A stretch of 64,000 nucleotides of DNA from Planctobacterium sp047947135. Its GTDB lineage: Bacteria > Pseudomonadota > Gammaproteobacteria > Enterobacterales > Alteromonadaceae. Made by a program: the position numbers and the translations under genes. Each line of letters opens with the position of its first letter. Position 1 is the first letter of the stretch. Positions 8,525 through 17,596 of the stretch are shown here, in pieces. Under the pieces are notes generated by a model. The model was given only the letters and a program-made list of their open reading frames with translations, was not told where the DNA came from and did no database searches. Location: NCBI GenBank assembly GCA_047947135.1, contig CP170457.1:2108001-2172000 (forward strand), written 5' to 3'.

Positions 8525-8608
8525 TCATTTTGCTTATAAAAATTACCTTAACCACACTCCAGTCTGAAGTTGTTAAAAATATGTAAATTAAATGTGTGGA
8601 AGGAAAAT

Positions 8609-10603
8609 ATGAAATCGCTTAATCAAATCCTTGTTTCCTCGTTAGTGGCAGGCACACTGTATGTGCCGACTGTCAGTGCCAATACAACCTTTGTTCATTT
8701 ATTTGAATGGAATTGGCAGGATGTTGCAACCGAGTGCGAAACATTCTTGGGGCCCAAGGGGTACGCCGCCGTACAAGTATCGCCGCCCAATGAACATATT
8801 CAAGGCAGTCAATGGTGGACCCGTTACCAGCCTGTGAGCTACCAATTAGAAAGTCGCGGTGGAAGTCGTGCTCAGTTTATTGATATGGTCAACCGTTGTA
8901 ACGCAGCAGGTGTTGAAATATACGTTGATGCCGTCATCAACCATATGGCTGCGGGGAGCGGAACTGGCGTTGCAGGCAGCGGCTATGGCAACAAAAGCTA
9001 TCCTGACTATGGGCCACAGGATTTTCATAGCACCTGTACCATTAATCCTGAAGATTACGGCAGCAACCGCTGGCGAGTGCAAAATTGTGAGTTAGTGGGA
9101 CTACCAGATCTCGACACCAGTGCTGGATATGTGCAGGACACATTGGCAGCCTATTTGAACGATCTTACTAATTTAGGCGTATCTGGATTCCGTTTTGATG
9201 CCTCCAAACATATGTCAGTATCTGATATACAAGGCGTGTTATCGAAGGTTAATGGCTCGCCATTGGTGTTTCAGGAAGTCATTGATCAGGGTGGGGAGGC
9301 CGTGACGTCTTCTGAATATACCGGTACTGGATTAGTCACTGAATTTAAATACAGTACTGAATTAGGCAATACGTTCCGCAATGGCCAGTTATCCTGGCTA
9401 AGTAATTTTGGTGAAGGCTGGGGGTTCCTGCCAAGTTATCAGGCCGTTGTTTTTGTTGATAACCATGATAACCAGCGTGGCCATGGTGGGGCAGGAAACG
9501 TTATTACGTTTGAAGATGGTCGGTTGTATGACCTTGCCAACGTATTTATGCTGGCCTATCCCTATGGTTATCCAAAAGTCATGTCCAGCTATGATTATCA
9601 TGGTGACACAGATGCTGGTGGCCCATCCGTCCCAGTCCATAATGGTGGCAATCTGGAGTGTTTTGGCAGTAACTGGAAATGCGAACATCGCTGGTCATAC
9701 ATTTCCGGTGCTGTAGATTTCCGCAATAACGTCAATGACAACTGGAATTTGACCGACTGGTGGGATAATGGCAATAATCAAATCGCATTTGGTCGTGGCA
9801 GTTCTGGTCACGTTGCTATCAATAAAGAAGACTACACCATGAATGTGACCATTCAAACGGGCATGGCTGAAGGTCAATACTGCAATGTTCTCAAAGGCAA
9901 ACTGTCGTCACAGGGAGATAGCTGCAGTGGCGAGACGATCACGGTCAACAGCAATGGCACGATTAACGTCTCTCTGGCGCCCTGGGATGCATTTGCCATT
10001 CACAAGAATGCTAAAATAACCGGTGGCCCAGGTCCGGACTGGCAGCGTACCGTGATCTTCATCGGTGCTCAGACGCAGAGTGGCCAGGATATGTTTATCC
10101 GGGGAGGGATTGACCATGATTATGCCAACAATGTACTTGGCAGAAACTGTCAAACCACTAACTTTGAATGTGCTTTACCTATTCAGCATAACAATTTGAT
10201 TAATGCGACCACGGCACCGTGGAAGAGTAATGATACGCATCTGGATTGGTACGGTGTGGAAGCAGGACAGAGCACTCAGGCTGAAGGTTCAGCGTTAGAT
10301 TGGACAACGGACTACTGGCCACCTTCGTGGGGCACTGTACGTACAGTGGCAAATGATGGATATGGTGAAGAGCCACTCAATATCTGGGGTCAACATTATT
10401 GGATGTTGGATGTCCAGATGGATTGCAGCAAAGCAGTTAATGGCTGGTTCGAGCTTAAAGCCTATGTAAAAAACGGACAGGGCTGGGAAAGCGATATCGC
10501 GCAATCTGGCACACCTTATAGCAGTAATAACCACTTCGCTCAGTGCGGCAAAATCAACAAGTTTGATTTCAACAACAATACCGCCGAAATCTCTGATTTT
10601 TAA
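8609..10603 (+). CDS. Secreted chloride-dependent alpha-amylase (GH13, animal type)
   Basis: 664 residues from the ATG at 8609 (site GGAAGGA just before it; an upstream in-frame ATG at 8570 would spoil the signal peptide). Residues 1-24 are a secretion signal ending VSA. The catalytic domain carries D197 (GFRFDASKH), E223 (FQEVID) and D287 (VDNHDNQ). R195 and N285 match two chloride ligands of the Pseudoalteromonas haloplanctis enzyme with a constant offset of 23, and the sequence resembles that enzyme along its whole length. The last ~190 residues (from SGPDW-like PGPDWQRTVIF on) match the C-terminal propeptide that is removed after export in that family. It hydrolyses alpha-1,4 bonds of starch outside the cell. 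The gene is single, with operator-like repeats upstream and a strong terminator behind. Confidence 0.95.
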   Translation: MKSLNQILVSSLVAGTLYVPTVSANTTFVHLFEWNWQDVATECETFLGPKGYAAVQVSPPNEHIQGSQWWTRYQPVSYQLESRGGSRAQFIDMVNRCNAAGVEIYVDAVINHMAAGSGTGVAGSGYGNKSYPDYGPQDFHSTCTINPEDYGSNRWRVQNCELVGLPDLDTSAGYVQDTLAAYLNDLTNLGVSGFRFDASKHMSVSDIQGVLSKVNGSPLVFQEVIDQGGEAVTSSEYTGTGLVTEFKYSTELGNTFRNGQLSWLSNFGEGWGFLPSYQAVVFVDNHDNQRGHGGAGNVITFEDGRLYDLANVFMLAYPYGYPKVMSSYDYHGDTDAGGPSVPVHNGGNLECFGSNWKCEHRWSYISGAVDFRNNVNDNWNLTDWWDNGNNQIAFGRGSSGHVAINKEDYTMNVTIQTGMAEGQYCNVLKGKLSSQGDSCSGETITVNSNGTINVSLAPWDAFAIHKNAKITGGPGPDWQRTVIFIGAQTQSGQDMFIRGGIDHDYANNVLGRNCQTTNFECALPIQHNNLINATTAPWKSNDTHLDWYGVEAGQSTQAEGSALDWTTDYWPPSWGTVRTVANDGYGEEPLNIWGQHYWMLDVQMDCSKAVNGWFELKAYVKNGQGWESDIAQSGTPYSSNNHFAQCGKINKFDFNNNTAEISDF

Positions 10604-10618
10604 TCATTGAAGTTAGTA

Positions 10619-10644
10619 CAAACAGCCCCTCCCGGGGCTGTTTG
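10619..10644 (+). terminator. Terminator of the alpha-amylase gene
   Basis: Perfect 11-bp stem CAAACAGCCCC (10619-10629) with GGGGCTGTTTG (10634-10644) and a TCCC loop, 15 bases after the stop. The T run is short. Confidence 0.8.
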
Positions 10645-11046
10645 TGCGTTATGAGGTTCATTTTCAATCAGAAACAGGTCGGCTGACCAAGTTGTCACCG
10701 TCGTTAAAAAATCGAGTTATGAGCAGTATTCGACGGGTTCTGGCCCGCTAATTAAGTACGCCTTAACTATATATATCAACAGCAAATTGTTCCTGTTTGA
10801 ACATTAAGCCCTTTCACCAGAATCCCCAAAAGTCGAATGAGACCGTCAGTTGTATTAAGAATGTTCATTCAACTGTTTAAGATTTGTGATTTCTTCGGCT
10901 CTAATTATTCCCTAGAACTTTAATTAAGTTTGTTTCAGTTTAGGGAAAATGGACAGCGTTAGGGGCTAACTAGAAATACCATTTGCTTTACGTATCGTAA
11001 TCTAGTCCGCATTTATACTGGTTTTCGCCAAGTATCTTGCCATTTT
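10645..11046. other. Non-coding stretch, nothing recognised
   Basis: About 400 AT-rich bases between the amylase terminator and the small ORF region. I see no gene, RNA or clear repeat; it may hold the promoter of the small ORF at 11089. Confidence 0.4.
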
Positions 11047-11092
11047 GAGGTGTAATATGGAGGCAAAATAAACATTAATGGCAAGTTTATGA
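11047..11092 (+). promoter_or_regulatory. Chain of two mini-ORFs leading into the 93-codon ORF
   Basis: GAGGTG at 11047-11052 is a ribosome site for a four-codon ORF (11057-11071, MEAK). A second four-codon ORF (11078-11092, MASL) overlaps the ATG of the 93-codon ORF as ATGA. The 93-codon ORF has no good ribosome site of its own, so translational coupling through these mini-ORFs is possible. The function is inference. Confidence 0.35.
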
Positions 11093-11370
11093 AAACATTA
11101 AAACCTTTGTCATTCGATATGGTTCATCATTCAGTTAAGCCAACATATGGCGCAGAGATGAGTATCGATTATCAAAACTTGAGTATTATTCCTTCGGTAA
11201 CGCCAGCTTGCCAAGCTGCGATGGTAACTGTGCTTGGTGCGTGCGGAGCAACTTTTGTGTTGACCGCATTGACAGCGCCATTTCATCCCGCTGTTGGGGC
11301 GATCGCAACGGGTTCACTCGGAGCGGCTTGTCAACGAGCTGTTCTGGCTGCAACGCACGCCTGCCCATAA
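11089..11370 (+). CDS. Small Cys/Ala/Gly-rich hydrophobic protein, unknown (possible secreted peptide precursor)
   Basis: 93 residues. The first ~35 residues are polar (MKTLKPLSFDMVHHSVKP...). The rest, from about PSVTPACQ onward, is rich in Ala, Gly, Thr and Val, with five Cys, and ends in HACP. I do not recognise the family. The layout of a polar leader plus a hydrophobic Gly/Ala-rich core with several cysteines is like precursors of small bacteriocins or modified peptides. No export, protease or modification gene lies next to it, so that idea is weak. Codon use looks ordinary. The start at 11089 overlaps a mini-ORF stop. A small membrane-associated or exported protein is an equally fair reading. 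Confidence 0.5.
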   Translation: MKTLKPLSFDMVHHSVKPTYGAEMSIDYQNLSIIPSVTPACQAAMVTVLGACGATFVLTALTAPFHPAVGAIATGSLGAACQRAVLAATHACP

Positions 11371-11752
11371 CAATGCTTGGGCACGAATATCAAGGTTTGG
11401 CTCGTGCATTAATAGTTCTATGAGAGTAATTATTAAAGGTTTTGGTTGGGTAACTAACTGCCAATAGCATGCTCATCAATTCACCCATGTTGTTGATCTG
11501 GTTTAATAGGGATTCACAACAAAGATTCCTATCTGGCAGAAACAGGACGCGGCACTGATCAAAACTTTAACGTTTTAGGTTCATTTATTGTCTAGAATTG
11601 ACGCTGCATATCGGCAGATCAACGGCAAGTAAAATAACGCAATTGACCTGTGTTTGTCATACATTTACTGTCGTGGCTTGAACGACGAGTGATTCTATAT
11701 CGTCCAAACTTGTTAACAGAATATTAAAAGTGCTTGCATTTTGAACAGAAAA

Positions 11753-11842
11753 ATGACAACGTTGTCATATTACTGTATTTTGCTTGGTGCGAACAAATTG
11801 TTGTTTCGCATTTTTAATTGATATAAATGACAGCGTTGTCAT
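11753..11842 (+). promoter_or_regulatory. Two NagR-like palindromes upstream of the chemoreceptor
   Basis: ATGACAACGTTGTCAT at 11753-11768 is a perfect 16-bp palindrome, and ATGACAGCGTTGTCAT at 11827-11842 differs from it at one base; they are 74 bp apart (seven helical turns). The central CG and the arms agree, from memory, with the TGACANCGNTGTCA box described for the LacI-type GlcNAc regulator NagR of Shewanella and relatives. Two boxes in front of one gene suggest tight repression. The rest of 11371-11917 holds no gene. Confidence 0.7.
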
Positions 11843-11917
11843 TCTTTGTTTTGCTAATAATGAGTATGTCGTAAAGCGTGAGAAGATGAGCTGGCTAAAG
11901 GCGTTAGAGGTGGTTTT

Positions 11918-13549
11918 ATGTTTTCCAACATCACATTAAAAAGCAAAGTCGTTGTATTAATCTTATGTATTACCGTCTCTTTATCATGCATTGCCTTGTT
12001 AGGGTTGCATGCACTAAAGGTGTCCAGCGAAAAGGATAATATAGCGCGTATCGAACAAATATTTAAAAGTGCCTATTCAACAATTGCACAACTGGAAAAA
12101 ATGGCCGATCGCGGTGAGTTGACCACTGAACAGGCAAAACAGATTGCGATGCAAATTCTACGTGAAAATAAATATCATGATTCTGAATATGTTTATGTTG
12201 TCGACGAGCAACTGGATTTTGTCGCGGCACCCCATGATCCGCAACTGCATGGGACCAGCTTCCATGATTTCACCGATGCCAGTGGTAATAGTATCGGTGC
12301 GATGGTGGAGCGTCTCACTCGCCGTAGCACAGGCGATTGGGTGCAGTATGACTGGGATTCAAGACGTGATGGTGAAGTAGTAAAGCTAACATCGGTAGTT
12401 CAGAAATCCCCTGTATGGCACTGGTATGTCGGCACGGGAATAAGCTTTAGGGAGGTCAATGAACGTTACTGGTCGATTGCTAAATGGCTGGTGAGTTTAT
12501 CCGTGCTTATCGCGATTGGCATTGCAGCTTTTCTGTTTCGCTTTGGTATCCGATTGCAGGGAGCTTTGGGTGCGGAAGTCAGGCAAGTGGTAGCCGCTGT
12601 GCGCGACGTATCTCGAGGTAAACTGAATCAGTCTCATGATGTGGCACGTGCTAAGGAAGATAGCATTATGGGTTCAATTTCTTACATGCAAGGTGCTTTA
12701 ACTACTTTGGTGAAACAGCTTAGTAATATCGCGGGTGTACTGAATTCGCAGGTTTCAGAATCTGAAGGGCAGGCAGTGGAACTGGATTCCCTGACATTGG
12801 CGCTTAATCGGGAAACGGAGCAAGTGAATGATCTGATTCAGCAAATGTCAGTAACAGCGCAACAAGCAAATGAAGAGGTTTCGAAAACCACCAATGCGAT
12901 GATTCAGGCATCGGATAAAGGCAGTGAAGCCAGTGCCCTGACGAATGAGTCAGCCAATGCTATTGGAGAATTGGAAAAACAGATTGAGAATACTGGCCAG
13001 AGCATTCATTCGTTGGGCTCTGAGGTACACAATATCGAAGGTGTGCTTTCGGTGATTCAGGGAATAGCGGAGCAGACCAATTTACTCGCATTAAATGCCG
13101 CAATTGAAGCCGCCAGGGCCGGAGAGCAGGGGCGCGGATTTGCCGTTGTTGCAGATGAAGTCAGGCAGCTGGCTCAGCGCACGTCTGAAAGTACACAAGA
13201 GATCCACCACATGATTGAGCGCTTGCAAAAAGTCGCCAGTACAGCCATCGAGTCAGTGGAAAAAAGCATTAAAACCAGTGAAGCAACAGTGGAAAAATCC
13301 AATCAGGTGTCGGTTACTCTGGCTTCCATGTTCCAACTTATCGATGAAACTGCCGAAATGAGCGAGAATATCGCTGCAGCCTCTCAAAGTCAGGTGCAGT
13401 TAGCGCAGGAAGCACATAAACGCGTGCAGCATATTGCCACCATGAGCCATGAAACCGCGACAGTTTCCCGCCACGCGCATGACAAGGCTGAGGGGATCCG
13501 CGGTTCTTCTCAGTTATTGCAAGTGGAAATGGCAAAGTTTGAAGTTTAA
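11918..13549 (+). CDS. Methyl-accepting chemotaxis protein with single Cache sensor
   Basis: 543 residues. Membrane helix 1 is at ~9-30. The periplasmic part (~35-190) has the features of a single-Cache (sCache_2) domain, including YVYVVDEQLDFVAAPHDPQLHGTSF and WHWYVGTGI. Helix 2 (~190-208) follows, then a HAMP-like stretch and the cytoplasmic signalling hairpin with the conserved EQTNLLALNAAIEAARAGEQ (residues ~385-404) and GRGFAVVADEVRQLA. It should send attractant signals to CheA. The ligand is unknown, but two NagR-like operators upstream suggest a role in chemotaxis toward chitin sugars, as reported for a nag-regulon receptor in Shewanella (from memory). Confidence 0.92.
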   Translation: MFSNITLKSKVVVLILCITVSLSCIALLGLHALKVSSEKDNIARIEQIFKSAYSTIAQLEKMADRGELTTEQAKQIAMQILRENKYHDSEYVYVVDEQLDFVAAPHDPQLHGTSFHDFTDASGNSIGAMVERLTRRSTGDWVQYDWDSRRDGEVVKLTSVVQKSPVWHWYVGTGISFREVNERYWSIAKWLVSLSVLIAIGIAAFLFRFGIRLQGALGAEVRQVVAAVRDVSRGKLNQSHDVARAKEDSIMGSISYMQGALTTLVKQLSNIAGVLNSQVSESEGQAVELDSLTLALNRETEQVNDLIQQMSVTAQQANEEVSKTTNAMIQASDKGSEASALTNESANAIGELEKQIENTGQSIHSLGSEVHNIEGVLSVIQGIAEQTNLLALNAAIEAARAGEQGRGFAVVADEVRQLAQRTSESTQEIHHMIERLQKVASTAIESVEKSIKTSEATVEKSNQVSVTLASMFQLIDETAEMSENIAAASQSQVQLAQEAHKRVQHIATMSHETATVSRHAHDKAEGIRGSSQLLQVEMAKFEV

Positions 13550-13915
13550 TGCTCTAATCATTGCGACTTCACTGTTGTTGACGATGTTTTTCGAACGGCA
13601 TAACACGTAGTTGTAGTTATTCAACTTAGTTATCGTCAGTGAAGACAATACCCCGGGCATCATTTCCTGTATTGAGCTGACTAGCGCCCCTTGAATCATC
13701 ATATATTGCATTGTTGAGATGGCAAAAACTTCCACCTTCAATTGTTCGCGATTGAAAATTAATCGATGATTGTCTTTATCTTCAATCATTAGTTTATGAA
13801 GGCGCTTCTTTTTAGCCAATGACGCAATAATAAGGTTTTTGACAATCATGTGCCCAAGTTCACGGGTTTGGACATCCACATGTGAACGTGAGAATTGATC
13901 ATATCTTTGGCCCAA
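13514..13915 (-). CDS. Doubtful hypothetical ORF, tail-to-tail with the chemoreceptor
   Basis: 133 codons on the minus strand, overlapping the last 36 bases of the chemoreceptor gene. There is no clear ribosome site, no recognised domain and no neighbour to which it belongs. It fills the otherwise gene-free stretch 13550-13979. Composition (many Leu, Ile, Met, Lys, Asn) is not obviously random, and an internal ATG at residue 23 would give a 111-residue protein. I list it so that the gap is described; it may be spurious or decayed. Confidence 0.25.
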   Translation of the reverse strand: MGQRYDQFSRSHVDVQTRELGHMIVKNLIIASLAKKKRLHKLMIEDKDNHRLIFNREQLKVEVFAISTMQYMMIQGALVSSIQEMMPGVLSSLTITKLNNYNYVLCRSKNIVNNSEVAMIRALNFKLCHFHLQ

Positions 13916-13979
13916 ACATCGAAATGTGCATCACAAGAAATAAGGTTTTTTGCAGAATTGGGGCCTCTGCCTAATGGGA

Positions 13980-15080
13980 TTAAAGGTAAGAGCGAATGGT
14001 TTCGATAAGTTGCACAAGTTTTATTGGTTTAATTAATGAGGTGTCGATATAACCTTCATCAAGGCCTTGTTTGATTTGTTCGTCGTCAAATCCTGACAAT
14101 AGAATAATAATCTGTTCGGGCTGTTGTTGTTTGATCAGTTTAGCCATTTCACTGCCTCGCCTGATAGGCATGTGCTCATCCGTGAGTACCACATCGAATG
14201 GACCCTGCGAACGATACATCTGATAACCTTCCACACCATTTTGTGCGTGTGTAACAACGAAGCCCTCATCCAGCAATAAATCCTGATATAAGGCGGCGAG
14301 GGTTTCATCATCTTCGACCAGCAGCAGTGTGTTGATGTCGGCGACGTCTTTATCTAATTCGACGGCGTCCAGATCCAATTCATGCATGATAGGGCAATAA
14401 GGCAGGGTAACTGTGACAATAGTGCCTTCCCCTACCTGACTCTCAATATTGATATTGCCGCCCATGTCTCTAATGAGATTTTTAACAACACTGAGACCTA
14501 AACCAATGCCGGTTTTTTGATGTCTGGTGGTGTAAAACGGGTCGAATACCTGTGACAAAACTTCGCTTTCTATACCTTTGCCGGAATCCTGAATGGTTAA
14601 CAACACTGATTTAATATCGTCCTGATCTTCCAGACGCACGACCATATGCCCTTCGCTATCCTGCAGTGCGTGTATACCGTTTGAAACCAGATTGACGATA
14701 ATTTGCATGAGAGAATGCGGATCGGCTTTTATGTAGCGTTCTGAAAAGATTTCAGCTTCAAGACTAACTTGAGATGGCACCATATAGCGCACCATATTGA
14801 GTGCGTCTTCTAATACTTCCCGTGCTTGAACCGATGTGCTTCGGTTTGGCAGATTTCTAGAGAATGACAAAATTTGTTTGGATAGAGAAGCGCCTCGCAT
14901 CACGGCTTCACTGATTTCTCTGACATGATCCAAGCCATCAAAATCCGGATACTGATGTTTTATTATTTCGCAATGACCTTCAATTATAGACAGGATGTTA
15001 TTGATATCATGGGCGATACCACCAGAGAGCAACCCTAGCGTCTCTATTTTAAATGCGGCGAGCTTCTCCTGATCTTTCAC
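13980..15080 (-). CDS. Sensor-less histidine kinase fused to a receiver domain
   Basis: 366 residues, GTG start at 15080 with an in-frame stop 18 bases upstream and no strong ribosome site. The H-box GGIAHDINN places the phospho-histidine at His24. The ATPase region shows the N-box (NLVSNGIHAL), DSGKGI (G1), the F-box FDPFYTTR and the G2 box TGIGLGLSVVKNL. The receiver domain (~250-366) has acidic residues VEDDE, phospho-acceptor Asp301 in VVLTDEHMP and a Lys in LIKPIK. There is no input or membrane domain, so it is cytosolic and must be driven by partners. No DNA-binding domain is present. The neighbouring GGDEF-EAL gene is on the same strand but 143 bases away. Confidence 0.9.
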   Translation of the reverse strand: MKDQEKLAAFKIETLGLLSGGIAHDINNILSIIEGHCEIIKHQYPDFDGLDHVREISEAVMRGASLSKQILSFSRNLPNRSTSVQAREVLEDALNMVRYMVPSQVSLEAEIFSERYIKADPHSLMQIIVNLVSNGIHALQDSEGHMVVRLEDQDDIKSVLLTIQDSGKGIESEVLSQVFDPFYTTRHQKTGIGLGLSVVKNLIRDMGGNINIESQVGEGTIVTVTLPYCPIMHELDLDAVELDKDVADINTLLLVEDDETLAALYQDLLLDEGFVVTHAQNGVEGYQMYRSQGPFDVVLTDEHMPIRRGSEMAKLIKQQQPEQIIILLSGFDDEQIKQGLDEGYIDTSLIKPIKLVQLIETIRSYL

Positions 15081-15223
15081 GTCGTTATTATTTAATATTC
15101 AGGCTACAGATAGCTCCAGTGTATGCAATAAAACGGCATTGCGCTATCTTGGTGCGAAAAATGCGATTGGGCTAGTTGCTCTGTCTGCAGGTGAAGACCA
15201 CATACAGACACTTATCATCGCGA

Positions 15224-17596
15224 TTAATTAGTATTTTCTTCGACTTCAGTGTAATGAGCAATATCGTAAGTGCTTATCCACTCGTCAAACTTGTCTGCAG
15301 GCAACGGGCGGCTCAGATGGAATCCTTGTGCCTTAGTGCAACCAACGTCCTGCAGGAATTTCAAGGTGGCGGCATCTTCGACACCTTCAGCTACGGTTTT
15401 CAACCCCAGGTTTTGTGCCAGCGACATCAATGTGCGCACCATCACTTGATCGTCTTCGCTGGTGGCTAATTCCAGCACAAAGGCTTTATCTATCTTCAGT
15501 TCGTTAACTGGCATTTTTTTCAGTTGCGCCATTGAGGAGTAGCCAGTTCCAAAGTCATCGATGGATAACTCAATACCCATTTTCTGCAAGGTATTGAGGG
15601 CTTTCAATGCGCTGGTAGGGTCGGTCATGACCGCACTTTCTGTAACCTCGAGTGTAAGTTGCTCGGGTGCGGTATCAAACTCCGTCAGTAATTCAGCCAC
15701 ATAGGCCGGCAACTGCATATCTATCAGGTCAACAGCTGAGATATTAACGGCAATACCAATATTGTATCCGGCATCCTGCCATTTTTTCTGCTGTGCCATG
15801 CCTGTTCGTAAGCCCCACTTGGTAACATCACGTATGGCGCCCGTTTGCTCGGCAAGCGGAATAAACTCATCAGGTGGAATAAAGCCATGAGTAGGGTGAA
15901 TCCAGCGAATAAGACATTCAACCGTGGTAATTCTGCCTTCTTCGATGGCCAGCTTTGGTTGATAAAAAAGTTGTAACTGTCCTTCAGCAAGGGCTCCCCG
16001 CAGTTCTGACATCAAACTCAATCGCTGCACCGAGTGCTTGTTTAATTCGTCGTGGTAAATGGTATAAGCAAAATGATTGCCTTTGCCGCTATACAGCGCA
16101 ATATCGGCACATTGCATTAACCCTAGTGCGGTTTTGGCATCATGTGGATAGCAGGCAACACCGATACTAAGACGCACTTCCAGGGCCAACTGTTCGATTA
16201 AGAAGGGTTTATCAAACATGCTGGCATAATATTCGGCTATTTTCCCTGCAGATTGCTCATCCATCATCGGGCTGACTATGGCAAATTCATCCCCGCCAGT
16301 ATGAGCGATAAAGGTGTCTTTTTGGGCGAATGACTTTAAACGATTGGGAATTTCTTTAAGTAACTTATCGCCGGCATCATGCCCAATGGTATCGTTGATT
16401 TCTTTAAAGCGATCAACATCCAGCGTTAATACCGCAAACTGCTGCTCAGGCTTGGCGCATATTGATTCACTTAAGTGTTTTTGGAACTGGTTGCGGTTGG
16501 GGAGCTCGGTTAAGGAGTCATAGTAGGCCAAAAACTGAATTTCTTTCTCACGCTTAATAATGCCTTCCTGCATGGAGCTGATTGCTGTAGAAAGTGAGTC
16601 CACTTCTCTTGTGGCAGAGGTTGGGAAATCCTTTACATACTGACCTTCTCGTATCTTTCTCGTAACGTTGACCAACTTAGTGACCGGTCGTGTAATGCCA
16701 TTTGACAGTAACATTGCGGCCACCAGTGCCATCACCGCGGCAATGGCCAGAATAGCTACTAGTTGTAATAGCAGGCTGTTGTATGACAGGTAGGCTTTAT
16801 CTTCAACAGTACCTAATACCAGGTGTGCCTGGGCGTTACCTACCAACCCCAAAGAAGAGCTGGCATATATCCAGTGACTATAATCACCATTAAACGAGTG
16901 TAGCCCTGGGGTAGTGTTTAAGGCCTGAGAAAATAATGTTGCTGCGGTACTCTCATCATGCGTGGAACCAATCAGGGTATTTTGTTTGTCCAGATGCAAC
17001 AAACTGACTTCCATTCCTGTTAGATTGACTAATTCTTCGGTAATCAGTTTATCTGCCCTGATCCCCATAGCTATCCAGGCCTGAATATCCTGAGACCGCG
17101 GTGTAAATGCCATTGGCACAGTTTTAAGTAAATAAAACTGCTGCCCAACCCGCCACCACGTAAGCTGCTCGTTATTAAAAAGCTCAGTATTGGTGGGTAA
17201 TAACCCTGAATCTATACCGGGAGTATGGGTTACCACGTTACCATCGGCATCCTGCACCCAGGCGAGGTCTGCATCAATGCGGTTTTGAAAGTTTAGCAGG
17301 GCAACGTCAAGGCTTTCTTTGTCGTCGGCAGCGGTCGCTACCAATTTAATAAAATTGAAGTTTTTTGAAAGCGTTGTTAAAAAACCATTTAAGCGGTTAA
17401 CCTGATTATTGAGTTTATCCTCAACCACGCTGGAGGAAGTGCGGACATGTTCTAGCAGCGTTCCGGTTGAGTGTTTGTAAGTCGCTGATTGAACCGTATA
17501 CAAGGTAACAGCGACAACAACGGCTAACATCATTAAAAAGTTCAGCAGTAAGCGAACTCGCAGGGTGTTCAGCCCGCTAAAAAGACCTTTACTCAT
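15224..17596 (-). CDS. Membrane-bound GGDEF-EAL protein with periplasmic sensor
   Basis: 790 residues from the ATG at 17596, which overlaps the stop of the upstream cupredoxin gene by 8 bases. Membrane helices at ~15-35 and ~278-300 flank a ~240-residue periplasmic sensor; a HAMP-like linker follows. The GGDEF motif is intact at 434-438. The EAL domain reads ECL at 560-562 but keeps the other catalytic groups (NISAVDL, EVTES, DDFGTGYSS, KIDKAFV, AEGVED), so phosphodiesterase activity is likely retained. It should turn over cyclic di-GMP in response to an envelope signal. Translational coupling to the cupredoxin suggests that signal involves copper or redox state; this is inference. Confidence 0.92.
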   Translation of the reverse strand: MSKGLFSGLNTLRVRLLLNFLMMLAVVVAVTLYTVQSATYKHSTGTLLEHVRTSSSVVEDKLNNQVNRLNGFLTTLSKNFNFIKLVATAADDKESLDVALLNFQNRIDADLAWVQDADGNVVTHTPGIDSGLLPTNTELFNNEQLTWWRVGQQFYLLKTVPMAFTPRSQDIQAWIAMGIRADKLITEELVNLTGMEVSLLHLDKQNTLIGSTHDESTAATLFSQALNTTPGLHSFNGDYSHWIYASSSLGLVGNAQAHLVLGTVEDKAYLSYNSLLLQLVAILAIAAVMALVAAMLLSNGITRPVTKLVNVTRKIREGQYVKDFPTSATREVDSLSTAISSMQEGIIKREKEIQFLAYYDSLTELPNRNQFQKHLSESICAKPEQQFAVLTLDVDRFKEINDTIGHDAGDKLLKEIPNRLKSFAQKDTFIAHTGGDEFAIVSPMMDEQSAGKIAEYYASMFDKPFLIEQLALEVRLSIGVACYPHDAKTALGLMQCADIALYSGKGNHFAYTIYHDELNKHSVQRLSLMSELRGALAEGQLQLFYQPKLAIEEGRITTVECLIRWIHPTHGFIPPDEFIPLAEQTGAIRDVTKWGLRTGMAQQKKWQDAGYNIGIAVNISAVDLIDMQLPAYVAELLTEFDTAPEQLTLEVTESAVMTDPTSALKALNTLQKMGIELSIDDFGTGYSSMAQLKKMPVNELKIDKAFVLELATSEDDQVMVRTLMSLAQNLGLKTVAEGVEDAATLKFLQDVGCTKAQGFHLSRPLPADKFDEWISTYDIAHYTEVEENTN

